Below are positions 62,636-64,000 of a stretch of DNA of 64,000 nt, piece by piece. Origin of the DNA: Pelomonas nitida. Lineage in GTDB: Bacteria > Pseudomonadota > Gammaproteobacteria > Burkholderiales > Burkholderiaceae_C. The stretch spans positions 130,743-194,742 of the forward strand of contig NZ_JBIGIA010000012.1 of the NCBI RefSeq assembly GCF_043555975.1, written 5' to 3'. The position numbers and the translations under genes are program-made. Numbering within the stretch: the stretch's first letter is position 1; every line of letters starts with the position of its first letter. The notes under the pieces were generated by a model that did not search any database, had not been told where the DNA came from, and saw nothing but the letters and a program-made list of their open reading frames with translations.

Positions 62636-62769
62636 GGTTTTCGAATGTGGGTCGAGCGCCGGGCCGCTCCCAAGCCGGCCCGCAGGCGATGTGCTTGCGG
62701 CTCAATGCCGCAAGCATCGCCGTCCCCTCGGGGGACAGGCCAAGGTACTCCTTGGACGAGGGGCGACAT
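62632..62769 (-). CDS. Repeat-encoded minigene between the YncE-like and deacetylase genes (45 codons)
   Basis: The spacer between the two genes is filled by one ORF: ATG two bases after the YncE-like stop, beginning MSPLVQGVPWPVPRGDGDA, and a TGA that overlaps the deacetylase ATG by four bases. The DNA is a copy of the dispersed repeat also found at about 15970. The arrangement mirrors that seen between the liv genes. Confidence 0.5.
   Translation of the reverse strand: MSPLVQGVPWPVPRGDGDACGIEPQAHRLRAGLGAARRSTHIRKP
62650..62745. repeat. Dispersed intergenic repeat, copy 2
   Basis: Blocks GAGCGCCGGGCCGCTCCCAA, GCCGGCCC, GGCGATGTGCTTGCGGCTCA, ATGCCG and CCCCTCGGGGGA are shared in order with 15965-16075, and the first and last also with the 86-bp units at 32907-33164. 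Confidence 0.7.
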
Positions 62770-62771
62770 TT

Positions 62772-63758
62772 CTATAGGCGAGGCTTGTGGTCCAAGGTCC
62801 AGATGCCGTGCGGCGACTTGCCCACCTTGACCTGGCGCACGACCTTGCGCGTCGTCGTGTCGATCTCCGTCAGCTTGCCCGCCCAGCGCGACGTGACGAG
62901 CAGCGTCTTGCCATCGGTCAGCACTTCCATGTCGTCAGGGCCCGACGGCCCGGGGAACTGGTCGACCACCGTCAGCGTGGACGTGTCGATCTTGCTGATC
63001 GTGTTGCCGGCACGGTTGGACACCAGCACGTGGCGCTTGTCGCCCCAGGCGCGGAACGAGTGCGCGCCGTTGCCCGTGGGGATGCGCCGCACGAGCTTGG
63101 GCGCCGCGCCGCTGACGTCCCAGGCCTCGACGAACTTGTCACCCGTCAGGCCCACGAGGATGAAGCGGTCGTCCGGCGTGAGGTAAATGTCCGCCGGCAT
63201 CTTGCCGACCGTGACCTTCCACTTCACGGCCTGCGTCGCCAGGTCGATGGCCAGCAGCTCGTCGCTGTCCTGCAGGCTGACGTAGAGCGTCGTGCTGCGG
63301 GTGTCGATGTTCAGGTGGCTGGGCGTCTTGGGCGCCGGGATGCGCTTGACGAGCTGCAGCGGCTCGGCCGCCGTGCTGCCCTGCCAGCGGTAGAGGTCCA
63401 CGCGGTCCAGCCGGTTCGACGCGGTGACGAACCACTTCATGTCCGGCGAGAAGCGCAGGTGGTAGGGGTCGGAGATGCCACGCACCACGCGCTGGACCTC
63501 GGCCGTGCGCGGGTCCAGGAAGGTCAGCGAATCGCCCAGCGCGTTGGCGACGATCAGCGACTTCTCGTCCGGCGACAGATAGAGGTGGTGCGGCTCCTTG
63601 CCCGTCGGGATGCGCTTGACGACGGTGAAGCTGGCCGGGTCGACGACGGCGATGTCCGCGTCCAGCGAGTTCAGCACGAAGATCGGCGGACGCGCCGACT
63701 GGGCCTGGGCTCCGAAAGCCATCACCAACCCCAAGGCCATCGCCCAACTGCGCAACAT
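62772..63758 (-). CDS. Secreted YncE-like beta-propeller protein
   Basis: A 328-residue periplasmic seven-bladed propeller protein. Signal peptide MLRSWAMALGLVMAFGAQAQ. Repeated blades are of the type ADIAVVDPASFTVVKRIPTG, PHHLYLSPDEKSLIVANALG and NTISKIDTSTLTVVDQFPGP. YncE-like proteins bind partners or DNA; none is known to be an enzyme. It is probably co-transcribed with the deacetylase. The ATG at 63758 follows a weak GGAGAT site. Confidence 0.85.
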   Translation of the reverse strand: MLRSWAMALGLVMAFGAQAQSARPPIFVLNSLDADIAVVDPASFTVVKRIPTGKEPHHLYLSPDEKSLIVANALGDSLTFLDPRTAEVQRVVRGISDPYHLRFSPDMKWFVTASNRLDRVDLYRWQGSTAAEPLQLVKRIPAPKTPSHLNIDTRSTTLYVSLQDSDELLAIDLATQAVKWKVTVGKMPADIYLTPDDRFILVGLTGDKFVEAWDVSGAAPKLVRRIPTGNGAHSFRAWGDKRHVLVSNRAGNTISKIDTSTLTVVDQFPGPSGPDDMEVLTDGKTLLVTSRWAGKLTEIDTTTRKVVRQVKVGKSPHGIWTLDHKPRL

Positions 63759-64000
63759 CCGGATCTCCAGCAACAAAGAAAAGGGCGGCACATCGCCGCC
63801 CTGCACACGTCCAGTTTACCCGGGGGGTCTGTCCGGTCCCTGACCCAGGTCAACCAGGCCGAAGCCCCTCACTCCCGAGTTCGACACCAAACAGCCGTTT
63901 CGAGCGTTTTCCGCCAGCGGGTCCATTTGGAATCAACAACTTAGGCGCGCATTGGTCGATTTTCTGTAGTGGCACGTTTGCTTATTTGGTGTGTTGGCAC
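63759..64000. other. Window end, no gene recognised
   Basis: The promoter region of the YncE-like gene and about 200 bp beyond it. An A/T-richer stretch at 63900-64000 has no recognisable ORF or repeat partner in the window. Confidence 0.4.

Overview
The window is dense, high-GC proteobacterial chromosome. Gene content and protein style point to a betaproteobacterium of the order Burkholderiales, most like the Rubrivivax/Roseateles/Leptothrix group; this is inference from recognised families, not from a search. Supporting signs are the ilvBHC-pssA-leuA run, an ECF sigma/DUF3619/DUF3106/RDD cluster, a LivHMGF transporter with its own acyl-CoA ligase, NirBD beside GlnA-NtrBC, and a K+-independent H+-pyrophosphatase. 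Most genes are core metabolism. The accessory material is concentrated at 1-2420, 25.8-27.5 kb, 31.9-36.6 kb and 53.0-54.1 kb.

Layout. 1-2414: the end of an integrated element, carrying a hipBA toxin-antitoxin pair (HipA cut by the window edge) with four phased operators and an AlpA/excisionase-like HTH protein. It is bounded by a 44-bp 3' fragment of tRNA-Pro(CGG) that acts as the attachment-site copy. 2.8-4.7 kb: IclR regulator and PBP7-type peptidase. 5.0-13.0 kb: branched-chain amino acid synthesis on the minus strand (ilvB-ilvH-ilvC-pssA-leuA2-leuA1), with a leucine attenuator between pssA and the two leuA genes. 13.2-15.9 kb: ECF sigma factor operon ending in dgkA. 16.2-24.0 kb: glnB, nadE, an acetyltransferase-like gene, soluble and membrane pyrophosphatases, and a J-domain protein. 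24.1-25.8 kb: an orphan cytochrome bd subunit I fused to a DNA-binding-type helix-turn-helix. 26.4-27.5 kb: a REP-associated transposase inside 98-bp inverted repeats, plus an IS remnant. 27.5-31.9 kb: ECF sigma/Ser-Thr kinase module and a degenerate GGDEF protein. 32.2-39.6 kb: livKHMGF and an acyl-CoA ligase. 39.7-49.8 kb: selO-msrB-yciB-bolA-ppiC, a Cys/Met-metabolism PLP enzyme, divergent ybbA/tesA, a FecR-type Q-rich protein, def and an MBL hydrolase. 50.1-58.7 kb: nitrogen assimilation (nirBD, ntrBC, glnA), interrupted by IS/REP debris and an orphan DUF6985 gene. 58.9-63.8 kb: CinA-like, EI24-like, sterol desaturase-like, polysaccharide deacetylase and YncE-like genes.

The most interesting pattern is what fills the gaps inside operons. 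Between livH, livM, livG and livF, and between the YncE-like gene and the deacetylase, the spacers are repeat-type sequences that are themselves short open reading frames. Their stop codons overlap the next gene's start (ATGA or TGATG), so translation could pass from gene to gene across the inserted repeat. A second repeat family with terminal inverted repeats (16.6 and 61.6 kb) supplies the stop codon and last residues of the gene it abuts. Other points of interest are the CydA-HTH fusion, the leucine leader peptide with a run of Leu codons, and the evenly spaced hip operators.
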